From an uncultured Ignavibacteriales bacterium (lineage in GTDB: Bacteria; Bacteroidota; Ignavibacteria; Ignavibacteriales; Ignavibacteriaceae), in assembly GCA_903929035.1 (NCBI GenBank), contig CAIYTF010000082.1:1-64000 (forward strand): DNA of 64,000 nucleotides. The letters run 5' to 3'. The position numbers and the translations under genes are program-made. The notes under the pieces are model-generated. The model ran no database searches and had not been told where the DNA came from. It saw only the letters and a list, made by a program, of their open reading frames with translations. This document shows positions 20,046 to 30,215 of the stretch, one piece after another; position 1 is the stretch's first letter; each line of letters starts with the position of its first letter.

Positions 20046-20149
20046 AGGGCTTGTGTAAGACATAACTTCTACATCTTCTTTAAACCTAACCTTCGCGATC
20101 TTTGCTTCTTCGCGTGAGAAAGTGATAATGTTATTTCTGAACAAGCCCT
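20046..20149 (+). repeat. Dispersed ~100-bp TIR element, copy C
   Basis: agggcttgtgtaagacataac...gttatttctgaacaagccct. Confidence 0.8.
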
Positions 20150-20252
20150 AAACAGTTACCTTATTGCTATGAAATTCATACCAATATCGAATTTTCCTCT
20201 ATGCAAATTTTTTCTTTTCAATATTTAAATCTATATTTGTATTCACATTCAA

Positions 20253-20416
20253 ACTCTACGGTGCCCGGGTTAATAATCCGGGAGAATAGGGAATCCGGTT
20301 CAAGTCCGGAGCTGTCGCGCAACTGTAAGAGCTATATATGGTATGTAAAAAAGTCACTGTTTGAAAAAATGGGAAGGCGCATACTAAGCTCAAGCCAGGA
20401 GACCTGCCGTATAGAT
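20253..20416 (+). promoter_or_regulatory. Cobalamin (B12) riboswitch
   Basis: acggtgcccgggttaataatccgggagaatagggaatccggttcaagtccggagctgtcgcgcaactgtaag ... B12 box gccaggagacctgccgt, upstream of btuB. Confidence 0.95.
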
Positions 20417-20510
20417 ATTTTAATACCTTCGCGGATAAGGTCATTATGATGATTCCCATTATCATACCCTTTCTCCTCGAAGTTACAACTTTATTAACAG
20501 GAGTAACTTC

Positions 20511-22457
20511 TTGAAATCACTGCTTTTATTTTTCGCTTTCTGCGTTTTCAATGGGATTTTATTTTCCCAGGAGAAACCGCTTGTTCCATCATATACTCTG
20601 CCCGATGAAATTATTGTTTCAGCCGACAGAGTTAATTCTTCCCTTCGCTCAATCGCGTCTTCAGTTTCAGTAATCACTGAAAAAGAAATCGCTGCCTCCC
20701 ACAAGGACAATTTATTCGATTTACTTAAATCACTTCCAGGATTGGAATTTTTCCAAGCCGGCGGTGACGGACAAACCGCAACTGTTCTTGTTCGCGGGCA
20801 CGATGCTGGACATCTGCTAGTCTTAATGGATGGAGTACGAATGAATATGTCCAGCGACATTGGTAACATCACCGACTTTGCCAATATTCCTGTGGACAAC
20901 ATTCAGCAAATTGAAGTTGTTCGCGGTGCGCAAAGTTCTGCTTATGGCTCGGAAGCTATGGCAGGCGTTATCAATATTCAGACGAAACCTGTAGCAGCGA
21001 CTCCCCTACTTTCCGTAAAGTCTCAATACGGCAGCTATAATTCTATCGCGAATTTACTGACATACTCCTCGAGATTCGGTGCGCTGGGTGTTGTTTTTAC
21101 CGGCAGATATGATAAAACGACAGGGTTTTCAGCGGCATCTTCCGAATATGGCAACAAGGAAAAAGACGGCAGTAACCGCGAAGTCCTGACAAACAAGTTA
21201 TCTTATTCATTCCCTGATTTTCTGAATCTTGAACTAAATTCACGATACACCAAAGCAAAAGCCGATCTCGATCAGTTTGGCGGTTTTAAAGGAGATGATT
21301 CAACATATATATTCAATCTTGAGGAATTTTCAAGCAGGATGGATGGTTCTATTTTGCATCTTGGAAACAGGCTTAATATCAAATTTGGTGCAGCACTCAG
21401 TCGAAATGTCCGCGAGTATAAGTATGATGTTACAATAAATAATCCTGCTTCATCAGCGAGTATTTATGACGGCAGAATTCAGAAATATGACTTGCAAATT
21501 GATTATGCACTTATACCATCGGTGCAGGCAACTTTAGGTTTTGAACATCAGGCTGAATCAGCAACATCTGAATATATTAGCATATCTTCCTATGGACCTT
21601 ATATAAGTGATTTCCCCCATAAGCAGGCAATTATCAATGGAATATATTCACAGGTAAGACTGAACATAGATGAATCAATATATCTTACTTTAGGCGATCG
21701 TTTTGACAATCACTCACAGTTCGGGCAGGTTTTTACTTATAAAATAGCACCGGTATGGTATATACAAAGAACTGAAACAAAATTTAAAGCGTTGTTATCT
21801 AATGGGTTCAAGGCACCATCGCTATTTAATTTATATGACCCAACTTACGGCAATCCTTACTTAAACCCTGAAAAGTCAAAATCTTTCGATATTGGATTTG
21901 AACAATCGATCTATGGAAAGGACATTCAGTTTGGGGCAACATACTTTCAATCAAAACTTGAAAACCTCATTGGTTCAGACCCCGCGACATTTAAGGCAAT
22001 CAATATTAATAATGCTGATATATCAGGTATTGAATCTTTTGTCTCATTGAAAGCAGCATTGAATTTAAATATCAATGTTAATTACACGCGCCTTTTGGCT
22101 ATAGATAAAGGGAAAGCAGGCACTGATTATGATAAACAATTAGTACGCCGACCACGCGATAAAACCGGACTTACCATAAATTATTCTCCAATAGATGAAC
22201 TCAGCGTAAATATTGAAGCACTATATGTTGGAAAGCGCGATGAAAAAGTATTTAACAGTCTGGATTATACTATTGCACGCGTTGTTCTCGGCGGATACAC
22301 TCTCATAAACTTAGCCGCGAGCTACAATGCTACCGATCAAACCGAAATTTACTGTAGAATACATAATTTATTAAATAAACGATATGAAGAAGTTTATGGT
22401 TATGGTATTCCGGGATTTTCCGTATATTTTGGTTTAAAGCTTGATTTTAATTTATAG
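20511..22457 (+). CDS. btuB: TonB-dependent receptor, BtuB-like vitamin B12 transporter
   Basis: IIVSADRVNSSLRSIASSVSVITEKEI...VLVRGHDAGHLLVLMDGVRMN; downstream of B12 riboswitch; TTG start preceded by aggag. Confidence 0.93.
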   Translation: MKSLLLFFAFCVFNGILFSQEKPLVPSYTLPDEIIVSADRVNSSLRSIASSVSVITEKEIAASHKDNLFDLLKSLPGLEFFQAGGDGQTATVLVRGHDAGHLLVLMDGVRMNMSSDIGNITDFANIPVDNIQQIEVVRGAQSSAYGSEAMAGVINIQTKPVAATPLLSVKSQYGSYNSIANLLTYSSRFGALGVVFTGRYDKTTGFSAASSEYGNKEKDGSNREVLTNKLSYSFPDFLNLELNSRYTKAKADLDQFGGFKGDDSTYIFNLEEFSSRMDGSILHLGNRLNIKFGAALSRNVREYKYDVTINNPASSASIYDGRIQKYDLQIDYALIPSVQATLGFEHQAESATSEYISISSYGPYISDFPHKQAIINGIYSQVRLNIDESIYLTLGDRFDNHSQFGQVFTYKIAPVWYIQRTETKFKALLSNGFKAPSLFNLYDPTYGNPYLNPEKSKSFDIGFEQSIYGKDIQFGATYFQSKLENLIGSDPATFKAININNADISGIESFVSLKAALNLNINVNYTRLLAIDKGKAGTDYDKQLVRRPRDKTGLTINYSPIDELSVNIEALYVGKRDEKVFNSLDYTIARVVLGGYTLINLAASYNATDQTEIYCRIHNLLNKRYEEVYGYGIPGFSVYFGLKLDFNL

Positions 22458-22515
22458 ACATTCGTAAATTAGTTTATTAACTTATAAAAAATGATTTTAT
22501 TCTTGAAAGGTAAAT

Positions 22516-23037
22516 ATGAAAAACATACTATCAAATAAATTCGCGTTTTTAACCGCGTTGGTTTTCGGTGCAGCGTTGACAAGATTGTTGCCGCACTATC
22601 CAAATTTCACCGCTATTGGCGCGGCAGCTCTCTTTGGCGGAGCGTGTTTTGAAAAGAAATGGATGGCGGTTCTTGTCCCGTTCGCTGCTTTATTTCTGAC
22701 AGATGCTATAATTGGATTCCATACGACAATGTTCGCGGTGTACCTGAGTTTTGGAATTACAATTCTTATTGGTCTGACACTCCGCGAAAGAAAATCCATT
22801 TTAACTGTTGCCGGCGGGAGTGTTATCTCATCGGTGATATTCTTTGTTGTAACCAATTTTGCAGTTTGGGGAGTGGAAGGTTACTATCCAAAAAATACTG
22901 CCGGATTAAGTGCCTGCTTTACTGCTGCCATTCCTTTCTTTGGTACAACGCTTCTTGGTGATTTGTTATTCACCGCGGTTCTATTCGGTTCGTTAGCATT
23001 AGCAAAGAAAAAAATTCCCGCGCTCTCGTTGTCGTAA
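22516..23037 (+). CDS. DUF6580-like small membrane protein (putative ECF S-component-like transporter)
   Basis: ~5-6 TM; LTRLLPHYPNFTAIGAAALFGGACF; follows btuB. Confidence 0.65.
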   Translation: MKNILSNKFAFLTALVFGAALTRLLPHYPNFTAIGAAALFGGACFEKKWMAVLVPFAALFLTDAIIGFHTTMFAVYLSFGITILIGLTLRERKSILTVAGGSVISSVIFFVVTNFAVWGVEGYYPKNTAGLSACFTAAIPFFGTTLLGDLLFTAVLFGSLALAKKKIPALSLS

Positions 23038-23233
23038 GAAGGAAAAACTACCAAGTGTACAAAGGGAGAACACGAAGGACACTGTTTATAAACAAAACAT
23101 TGTATTCCTCGTGTTCTTCTTTTGTGATAATTGTCTTTTGGTCTTTCTCATCTTCCTTTGTTTTCAAATATTGATAGCAATTCTCTGAAAGGTTGCGTAT
23201 TTTTAGCCTTTATTTTATAATAGGTTTATCATA

Positions 23234-24001
23234 ATGAAAATATTGGTCAGCAATGACGATGGCATAGGCTCTCAGGGAATTTATGAATTAGTACAGGAAC
23301 TAAAGAAAATCGGTGATGTTACTGTAGTTGCTCCGTTAACCGAGCAAAGTGCAGTTGGACACGCGATAACAATGAAATCTCCTTTAAGGGTAACAAAATA
23401 TTTTGTAAACAATGAATTATTCGGCTACGCGGTAGATGGCACTCCAGCGGATTGCATCAAAATGGGCGTACGTAATATTTTAAAGGATATTCCCGATATT
23501 GTTGTTTCCGGTATCAATCACGGTTCAAATGCTGCTACTGCCATTATCTATTCAGGTACTGTTTCAGCAGCCCGGGAAGCCGCTATTATGGATATACCCG
23601 CGATTGCAGTTTCGGTTACAAGCTACAATGCTTCCCACTTTAATTACCCTGCTAAAGTTGCCGCGCATTTTTGCAAACTCGTCAAAGAAAAAGGACTGCG
23701 AAAAGGGTCATTGCTAAATATTAATGTTCCCGATATTCCGGAAGCAGATATCCGCGGAATTGTCCTCACGAAACAAGGACACGCTAAATGGGATGAAACT
23801 TACGTATGCCGGCAGGACCCTTACGGAAAAGACTACTACTGGCTGAAAGGTGAGATGGTTGTATTGGATACCGAACCTGACATCGACCAAGTGGCAGTAA
23901 TGAATAATTACGCGAGTGTATCACCAATCCATTTTGACTTAACCGACTACGACTTGTTTAAAGATTTGGTAAGCTGGCAATTTGAATCAATAAAGATTTA
24001 A
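23234..24001 (+). CDS. surE: 5'/3'-nucleotidase SurE
   Basis: MKILVSNDDGIGSQGIYELVQEL...VAPLTEQSAVGHAITMKSPLRV. Confidence 0.95.
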   Translation: MKILVSNDDGIGSQGIYELVQELKKIGDVTVVAPLTEQSAVGHAITMKSPLRVTKYFVNNELFGYAVDGTPADCIKMGVRNILKDIPDIVVSGINHGSNAATAIIYSGTVSAAREAAIMDIPAIAVSVTSYNASHFNYPAKVAAHFCKLVKEKGLRKGSLLNINVPDIPEADIRGIVLTKQGHAKWDETYVCRQDPYGKDYYWLKGEMVVLDTEPDIDQVAVMNNYASVSPIHFDLTDYDLFKDLVSWQFESIKI

Positions 24002-24047
24002 CCTTTGGTACTTTCTATATGGTGTTTATCAACAGGTATTATTCTTT

Positions 24048-26195
24048 ATGTTCGGTTTTGATTCAATAAACATATCAACCGCGGGGAATATACTTTATGC
24101 CATAATCGGGACAATCGCCGCAGCCGCGTTTGCAGTGTATATTTACAATAATTCACTTCCGAAACTTTCTCCTGCAAAAAATGTTTTCCTGTTCTCTCTT
24201 CGCGGAATTATACTTGCACTGCTGTTATTTATCGCTATTGAGCCAATAATAAAGCTAACCACATCAACTGTTATCCAGCCGCGCCATCTTATATTCATTG
24301 ACAATTCACTTTCAATGACCCGCGGCGACAAAGAAATAAAAAAGACTCAAATCATTCAATCTTTTCTGCCAAAGTTACTCGGCTTGAATGCCGCGAATAA
24401 TATCACGTTTTATTCTTTCGGCGGAAATGTTAATCCGCTTGCCAAGGATAGTTTAAATAAATTAAATTATTCGGAATCATCAACTAATTTTTATTCGGTG
24501 TTTCAGTACATTGAAAAAGAAAAAATTCCGGCTTCTTCGATTACTTTTATTACCGATGGAATACAAACAGACGGAAGCAATCCCCTTTCAATAGCTGCAA
24601 ACAAGACTGTTCCCGTTCTTTCAATAGCTTTAGGGGATACCGCGGTCAAGAAAGATATTGCTGTTAGTGAATTACGGACAAACGAGTATATATATCCCTG
24701 TGTTTCTACCTCTGTCCGTGCTGTTATTATTAGTACTTTCCCTGAACCAACATCCGTAAAGTTATCTTTTGTTGAAGAAACTAAATTGATTGATAGTAAA
24801 ACCATAATGCTTAATAGTGGTAACAACGTAATCACCTTAGATTACAAGCCTTTTTCAGCGGGAACAAAACGCCTTAAAATAACAATTGATCCGATTCTGG
24901 CGGAATCGAATAAAGAAAATAATTCCAAAAGCATTTATATAAAAGTGTTGGAAAACAAGAGAAAGGCAGTTGTAGTCGCTGGATACCCATCACCGGATAT
25001 AACTTTTATAAGACAATCACTACAGCTTGATACCAACATTCAGGTATATAACATAGTTGAGATTGGCGAAAACAAAACTCTTGCTCCGGTAAACCAAACT
25101 TCAATCGATAGCGCGGATGTATTTATTTTTGTTCATTATCCCGTGCAAAACTCTTCGGTACAACTTTTCCGATCAATAAAAAAACAAATTGTTGAAAAGA
25201 AAAAACCCCTGTTTACTCTCATTGATGAAAATAATTCTCAACAATTATTTAAGGAAATAGAAGAAATTTTGCCGGTTACCGCAGGAAGACAAACGCCCGG
25301 AATTTCTTCATCGCAGCCGGTATTAAATTCCGGAAGTTCAAATCTTCCTTTTTTATCGGAAAACGGATATTCTGCTGCCTCTGATTGGGAAAATCTACCT
25401 CCGATTCTCCGTGCCAATACTGAGTATTTATTAAAGCCCGAAGCCAAAAAAATATTATCCGCCAAGATAAATAACGTGGTGACTGACATCCCATTGTTAT
25501 GCTCACGCGATATAGGCAGTACTCGTTCAATGGCGTTTATAGGCAGAGATATTTGGCGATGGAAACTTTCTAATGACAGGGAACGCTCGGCAAAATTCGA
25601 TCAATTTATTTTGGGTGCTTTCAAGTGGCTGTTCGCGGTAAACCAGCAAAATTATTTCGTACTCAAAACCAACAAGCAATTCTTCTCTCAAAATGAAAAT
25701 GTAGAATTTATAGCTGAACTATCGGACAATAACCTCGCGCCAATTTCAGATGGACAAATCGGAGTTCAGATACAGACTCCAAAAGCAAAAGAATCGTTAT
25801 TATTAAACTCACTTGGCAGCGGGTTGTATGAAGGCAATTTCATAGCCAAAGAACAAGGCGACTATTCATTTACCGGAACAGTTGACGGAACCAAACAATC
25901 ATATAAGCCAATTAAAGGACGATTCAACGCGGGTGAGAATCTCGTGGAGTTTAGTGATACGCGTACCGATATTCAACTGCCGGCAAATCTGAGCAACACG
26001 ACAAGCGGAAAAATATTCTTACAGGATTCACTTCAGGCATATCTGACCTATTTAGAAGCACTTGATAAAACTAAGGTTTCCACGAAGCAAGAGTACAAAG
26101 AATTTATTGTATGGAATAACTCTTGGACTTTAATTATCGTCATATTTTTGTTTTCATTGGAGTGGTTCCTGCGAAAACGCGCGGGTATGCTATAA
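24048..26195 (+). CDS. Membrane protein with VWA-like domain
   Basis: N-terminal TM segments, RHLIFIDNSLSMTRGDKE, C-terminal TM segment. Confidence 0.65.
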   Translation: MFGFDSINISTAGNILYAIIGTIAAAAFAVYIYNNSLPKLSPAKNVFLFSLRGIILALLLFIAIEPIIKLTTSTVIQPRHLIFIDNSLSMTRGDKEIKKTQIIQSFLPKLLGLNAANNITFYSFGGNVNPLAKDSLNKLNYSESSTNFYSVFQYIEKEKIPASSITFITDGIQTDGSNPLSIAANKTVPVLSIALGDTAVKKDIAVSELRTNEYIYPCVSTSVRAVIISTFPEPTSVKLSFVEETKLIDSKTIMLNSGNNVITLDYKPFSAGTKRLKITIDPILAESNKENNSKSIYIKVLENKRKAVVVAGYPSPDITFIRQSLQLDTNIQVYNIVEIGENKTLAPVNQTSIDSADVFIFVHYPVQNSSVQLFRSIKKQIVEKKKPLFTLIDENNSQQLFKEIEEILPVTAGRQTPGISSSQPVLNSGSSNLPFLSENGYSAASDWENLPPILRANTEYLLKPEAKKILSAKINNVVTDIPLLCSRDIGSTRSMAFIGRDIWRWKLSNDRERSAKFDQFILGAFKWLFAVNQQNYFVLKTNKQFFSQNENVEFIAELSDNNLAPISDGQIGVQIQTPKAKESLLLNSLGSGLYEGNFIAKEQGDYSFTGTVDGTKQSYKPIKGRFNAGENLVEFSDTRTDIQLPANLSNTTSGKIFLQDSLQAYLTYLEALDKTKVSTKQEYKEFIVWNNSWTLIIVIFLFSLEWFLRKRAGML

Positions 26196-26879
26196 GTGAA
26201 ACTATTTACTGAAATACTAAATTTTATACTGCCGCGCGAGTGTACCGGATGTGAAAATATTCTCACGGATGAAATTGCTCCGTTTTGCTCAGTCTGTTAC
26301 AGTTCTTTTCAAATGCCGACTGCCGATGAAATAAAGACTCACTTTATGACTAACTTCTATGATGACGGATTTATTAGCCATTTTATAAGTCTATATAAAT
26401 TCGAAGCATCCGCCCCGATTCAAAAAGTCATACACTCCTTTAAATATCAGCAGCGATACAAAGTTGCTTTGTATATGGGATTACTAATGGGGAAGGAACT
26501 TTTCCGGCAGCAAACTTTCCCCAAAATAGATTTTATTGTTCCGCTGCCTCTTCACCCGGTGCGATTGGCGGATAGAGGATTCAATCAGGCAGAATATCTT
26601 TGCCGAGGCATTTCACCTATTATAAAGGCTCCAGTACTTCCCCGTCTAATTAAACGTGTAGTTAATACAGTGACTCAGACAAGCTTAAATGTCAAACAAC
26701 GAAAAAAAAATGTTGCCGGTGCGTTCAAGGTCAAAAAGGGCATCCAAATTAAAGATAAAGTCATACTCCTCGTTGATGATGTGAAGACTACCGGTGCAAC
26801 CATTAACGAATGCGCCTGTGAACTAATGAAATTTGGACCATCTAAAATAATAGCTGCCACGTTGGCAGTTGTAAAATAA
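26196..26879 (+). CDS. comF: ComF family protein (phosphoribosyltransferase)
   Basis: PRECTGCENIL...CSVCYSSF; VILLVDDVKTTGATINECA PRPP motif. Confidence 0.9.
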   Translation: MKLFTEILNFILPRECTGCENILTDEIAPFCSVCYSSFQMPTADEIKTHFMTNFYDDGFISHFISLYKFEASAPIQKVIHSFKYQQRYKVALYMGLLMGKELFRQQTFPKIDFIVPLPLHPVRLADRGFNQAEYLCRGISPIIKAPVLPRLIKRVVNTVTQTSLNVKQRKKNVAGAFKVKKGIQIKDKVILLVDDVKTTGATINECACELMKFGPSKIIAATLAVVK

Positions 26880-26947
26880 TATCCAATTTAGTTTTAAACT
26901 ATTTTATAACTCCCCTTGTCCAATTAAGTACAAAATAGAAAATAGGA

Positions 26948-27487
26948 ATGGTTGATACTACACCGGATTTTTCTCTCGTACGTTCATTTTTAGGAGGCGA
27001 TATTTCAGCATTCAATGTATTAGCAGCACGGTATCAGCAAAAGATTTATTGGCACGCGCGGCGGATGTCCGGCAGCCACTTAGATGCCGATGATATTATG
27101 CAGGAAGTTTTAATGACTATGTTTGAAAAATTTCACACATTTAAGTTTAATTCTTCCGTTTATACTTGGATATATAAAATAACAGCTACAAGAAGTATTA
27201 ATTTTCTGAAGCGAAAAAAAATTAAATCCTTTTTCTCTTTTGATGATGTCCAATCCGAAAATCTGAGGGCAAATGATAATGTTGCCGATCAGTACGAGAT
27301 AAAAGAAAAAATGGAAAAATTGGATGCGGTTCTGCAAAAACTGCCGGATCGCCAGCGCGAGGTTTTCTTGCTGAGAAATTTTGAATCACTCGGTTATGAT
27401 GAAATATCAGAAATAACCGGAGTGAGTGTAGGTTCGCTCAAGGCAAGTTATTTCCACGCGCTTGAAAAAATAAATAAATGGATGTAA
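26948..27487 (+). CDS. ECF-type RNA polymerase sigma factor
   Basis: DADDIMQEVLMTMFEKFHTFKFNSSVYTWIYKIT...LPDRQREVFLLRNFESLGYDEISEITGVSVGSLKASYFHAL. Confidence 0.93.
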   Translation: MVDTTPDFSLVRSFLGGDISAFNVLAARYQQKIYWHARRMSGSHLDADDIMQEVLMTMFEKFHTFKFNSSVYTWIYKITATRSINFLKRKKIKSFFSFDDVQSENLRANDNVADQYEIKEKMEKLDAVLQKLPDRQREVFLLRNFESLGYDEISEITGVSVGSLKASYFHALEKINKWM

Positions 27488-27494
27488 CACCATA

Positions 27495-28100
27495 ATGAAT
27501 AATAAGATATACGAATATATAGATAATCGCCTTTCTAAAGCGCAAAGAGGTGATTTTGAACTTGAATTGGAAAACTCACCTGTTTTGCGGGAGGAATTGT
27601 ATTCCATCCAACATTCAATACAAAAAATTAATGACCTATCTGCTTCACCGGATATGGATTCCTATTTTGCAGAAGCTCGTGTTCGGTTTCACTCGAAGCG
27701 TATGAATACCGCCAAATCAATGTTTTTTTCTAACTATGCTTTCGCGGGAAGCGGTGCTTTTTCTCTTGCATTTATGCTGTTTTTTGGTTTGGTGACAAAC
27801 TTAGCGCATATTTCGAATCAGAATTTAATTTTGGCAGATTCAGATAATTTGATGACAGAGGTGAATATTTTAGATTCTGCCGAACCGGAACTCTTCGAAA
27901 GTGCAGTGACAGCCGATGCTCGGATTTCAGATGAATTTGATAAAAATATCAGTGACCGAATAGGTATTGAACCGGAAAACTCTGAATCACTAATTTCAGA
28001 ACTTGATATATCCACAGATGAATTAGCTGCAGGATTGCAGTTTGATGAAATTGATAGAATTATTCCCAATAAATTAACCCGTAATAGAGCAGCATTATGA
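27495..28100 (+). CDS. Putative anti-sigma factor-like single-TM protein
   Basis: Immediately follows the sigma factor; short N-terminal soluble domain plus one TM. Confidence 0.55.
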   Translation: MNNKIYEYIDNRLSKAQRGDFELELENSPVLREELYSIQHSIQKINDLSASPDMDSYFAEARVRFHSKRMNTAKSMFFSNYAFAGSGAFSLAFMLFFGLVTNLAHISNQNLILADSDNLMTEVNILDSAEPELFESAVTADARISDEFDKNISDRIGIEPENSESLISELDISTDELAAGLQFDEIDRIIPNKLTRNRAAL

Positions 28101-28579
28101 AAACATTATTTATATATATACTCGCGGCAGCCGCTATCATTTTTATCAGCCCGGGGCAGCTTGAGGCGCAGAGCAAAGGAAAAGGCAACCATAAAATTGA
28201 TCAGTATGAAAAAGCCAATCTAATTGATGCTTTGCAGATGGACGAAAAAACAAGCACCAAATTTTTTACAAAAAGAAGAGAATTCAAAGAAAAGCAGAGA
28301 GCCGCGATTGAGCAAATAGAAAGACTTATTGAAGAATTGCGCGGTGTTCTTAATTCTAATTCACAAGATAAAGACATTAACAAAATCAAAAAATACAACG
28401 ATGAATTGTTGCGTCTTGAAATTCAGATGCACAAACTGCGGACTGATTACCGGTTTAGTCTTGGCGAAATTCTTACACCTGAACAAATTGGAAAGTATAT
28501 AATATTTGAAAAAGATTTCAGGAAAGATATTCGCGATGCAGTAATAAACCAAAAACGGGGTCATAGCGGTAAAGAGTGA
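28097..28579 (+). CDS. Periplasmic helical protein (Spy/CpxP-like)
   Basis: Signal peptide; charged helical repeat region ([34 protein letters not shown]...[14 protein letters not shown]). Confidence 0.5.
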   Translation: MKTLFIYILAAAAIIFISPGQLEAQSKGKGNHKIDQYEKANLIDALQMDEKTSTKFFTKRREFKEKQRAAIEQIERLIEELRGVLNSNSQDKDINKIKKYNDELLRLEIQMHKLRTDYRFSLGEILTPEQIGKYIIFEKDFRKDIRDAVINQKRGHSGKE

Positions 28580-28651
28580 TAATTTTCTGCATTTTGCTAA
28601 ATGATTATTTTGAAATTTGTTCAAAAATAGATAAATTTGATATTCAGTTTT

Positions 28652-28733
<82 letters not shown>

Positions 28734-28910
28734 CTAACTATTTTATGTTTGCCTTGAATCACATCATTTTCTGTAACTAATCTTCCTTGACAAGATATTT
28801 TTTATCAAATCTATAATTAATAATATTATAATGAGTTATATCTGTAAAAATAATTTTCAATTTTATATATTTCCTTTTTGGCTGTTGCTTGTCCACTTTA
28901 GGGATAAATT

Positions 28911-29642
28911 ATGCATTTTTTAATTCTAACCGAATCAATTTTAGCCTTTTTGTCATCTCTTGCAGGGGCATATATTGTTTTTCGTATTAAACTGAATCAC
29001 GGGAAGCTTTGTTTCTTAATATCACTTTCTGCCGGTGCTTTGGCAGGTGCAGCACTTCTCACGATGATTCCCGAGGCTTACGCGGCTGTAAAAATATATG
29101 AATTAATAATATCAACAGTTTCAGGATATTTACTATTCTTTATAATTAATAAGTACTATTTTCACGTGTGTCCCGCCTGTGCAGCGAGCCATTTTGATGA
29201 ACAAACGACTAAGAAATTTTCCGAAATAGTGTATCTATTGATTACTGCTTTGTCACTTCACACTTTCCTTGACGGTGTTGCAATCGCAACTGCACAAGAA
29301 TCAAGTTCAATATTTTCGGCGATATTTGCTCACAAGTTTCCTGAAGGTATCGCGCTTGCATCGCTGATAGCAGGTGCAAATTATCAAAAAAAACGAATAT
29401 TCAGATTCGTTTTTCTTGTAGAATCCACCACGATACTTGGAGCAGTGATAGGTGAACAATTTTTAAAATACTCAATCTCTGCGTATTGGATTGGACTAAT
29501 ACAAGGGCATCTGGCAGGTGGATTTCTTTACCTATCCATTCACGCGATGATAGGAGAAATATTTAAAAATCATAAAAAACTCGTAATCATAGCGTTTTTA
29601 CTTGGCTTTGGCATACTCTTGCTGTTAAAGACAGTTGGATAA
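28911..29642 (+). CDS. ZIP family metal transporter
   Basis: LHTFLDGVAIATAQ...AHKFPEGIALASLI TM histidine motifs. Confidence 0.9.
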   Translation: MHFLILTESILAFLSSLAGAYIVFRIKLNHGKLCFLISLSAGALAGAALLTMIPEAYAAVKIYELIISTVSGYLLFFIINKYYFHVCPACAASHFDEQTTKKFSEIVYLLITALSLHTFLDGVAIATAQESSSIFSAIFAHKFPEGIALASLIAGANYQKKRIFRFVFLVESTTILGAVIGEQFLKYSISAYWIGLIQGHLAGGFLYLSIHAMIGEIFKNHKKLVIIAFLLGFGILLLLKTVG

Positions 29643-29699
29643 TTAATATGAGCATTTGTTAAAGTAATGGAAAGTAAGTAAATTTAAAAAAGTAATTAC

Positions 29700-29788
29700 G
29701 GAGAGATGCCAGAGTGGTTGAATGGGACGGTCTCGAAAACCGTTGTACTGAGTGATCGGTACCCAGGGTTCGAATCCCTGTCTCTCCG
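29700..29788 (+). tRNA. tRNA-Ser (anticodon CGA)
   Basis: ggagaga...tctctcc acceptor, anticodon loop CTCGAAA, variable arm. Confidence 0.95.
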
Positions 29789-29967
29789 CGACCTGTTATT
29801 ATAACTGTTTATAATATAAGTGGTTATTCCATATACACGTGCACTCAACACACGTTTGGAGTTGTGTAGCGTTCACATTTGCAGTCAGGATACGTGCATA
29901 ACCTTCAATATGCTAAAATAGCCTGAGATGCCTCTAAGATGATTTTGTTTTGAAGTTATATATTACA

Positions 29968-30111
29968 ACCCTCACCATAAAGATGCGGGGAATAATTTTG
30001 TGCCGTCAAGAAATCTCTTTTTTATAAACAATTATTTTGTTAGCTTTACCCAAACTTTTTAAGAATGTATATGTCAATTCCCTCTCCTTCGGGAGAGGGC
30101 AGGGTGAGGGA
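29968..30111. repeat. Element bounded by accctcacc / ggtgaggg with internal ccctctcc-ttcg-ggagaggg hairpin
   Basis: Inverted terminal motif and perfect 8-bp UUCG hairpin read in sequence. Confidence 0.5.
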
Positions 30112-30148
30112 TTTTTGTTAACCACGCTAAACGTAATAAAACCCAAAT

Positions 30149-30201
30149 AACCTTTGCACCTTCGCGTGATAAAGTGTTAAGGTTATTTGTGAACAAGCTC
30201 T
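30149..30201 (+). repeat. Dispersed TIR element, internally deleted copy D
   Basis: aaataacctttgcaccttcgcgtgataaagtgttaaggttatttgtgaacaagctctt. Confidence 0.65.
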
Positions 30202-30215
30202 TAGTATCCGCAGCA

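Noticed and set aside
20201-20449. ORF of 82 aa (+) and antisense 69 aa (-)
   Set aside because: Both lie on the cobalamin riboswitch and are not credible genes.
24048-26195. Possible BatA/aerotolerance operon
   Set aside because: Only a VWA-like region with TM segments; no neighbouring MoxR or BatB/C genes to support it.
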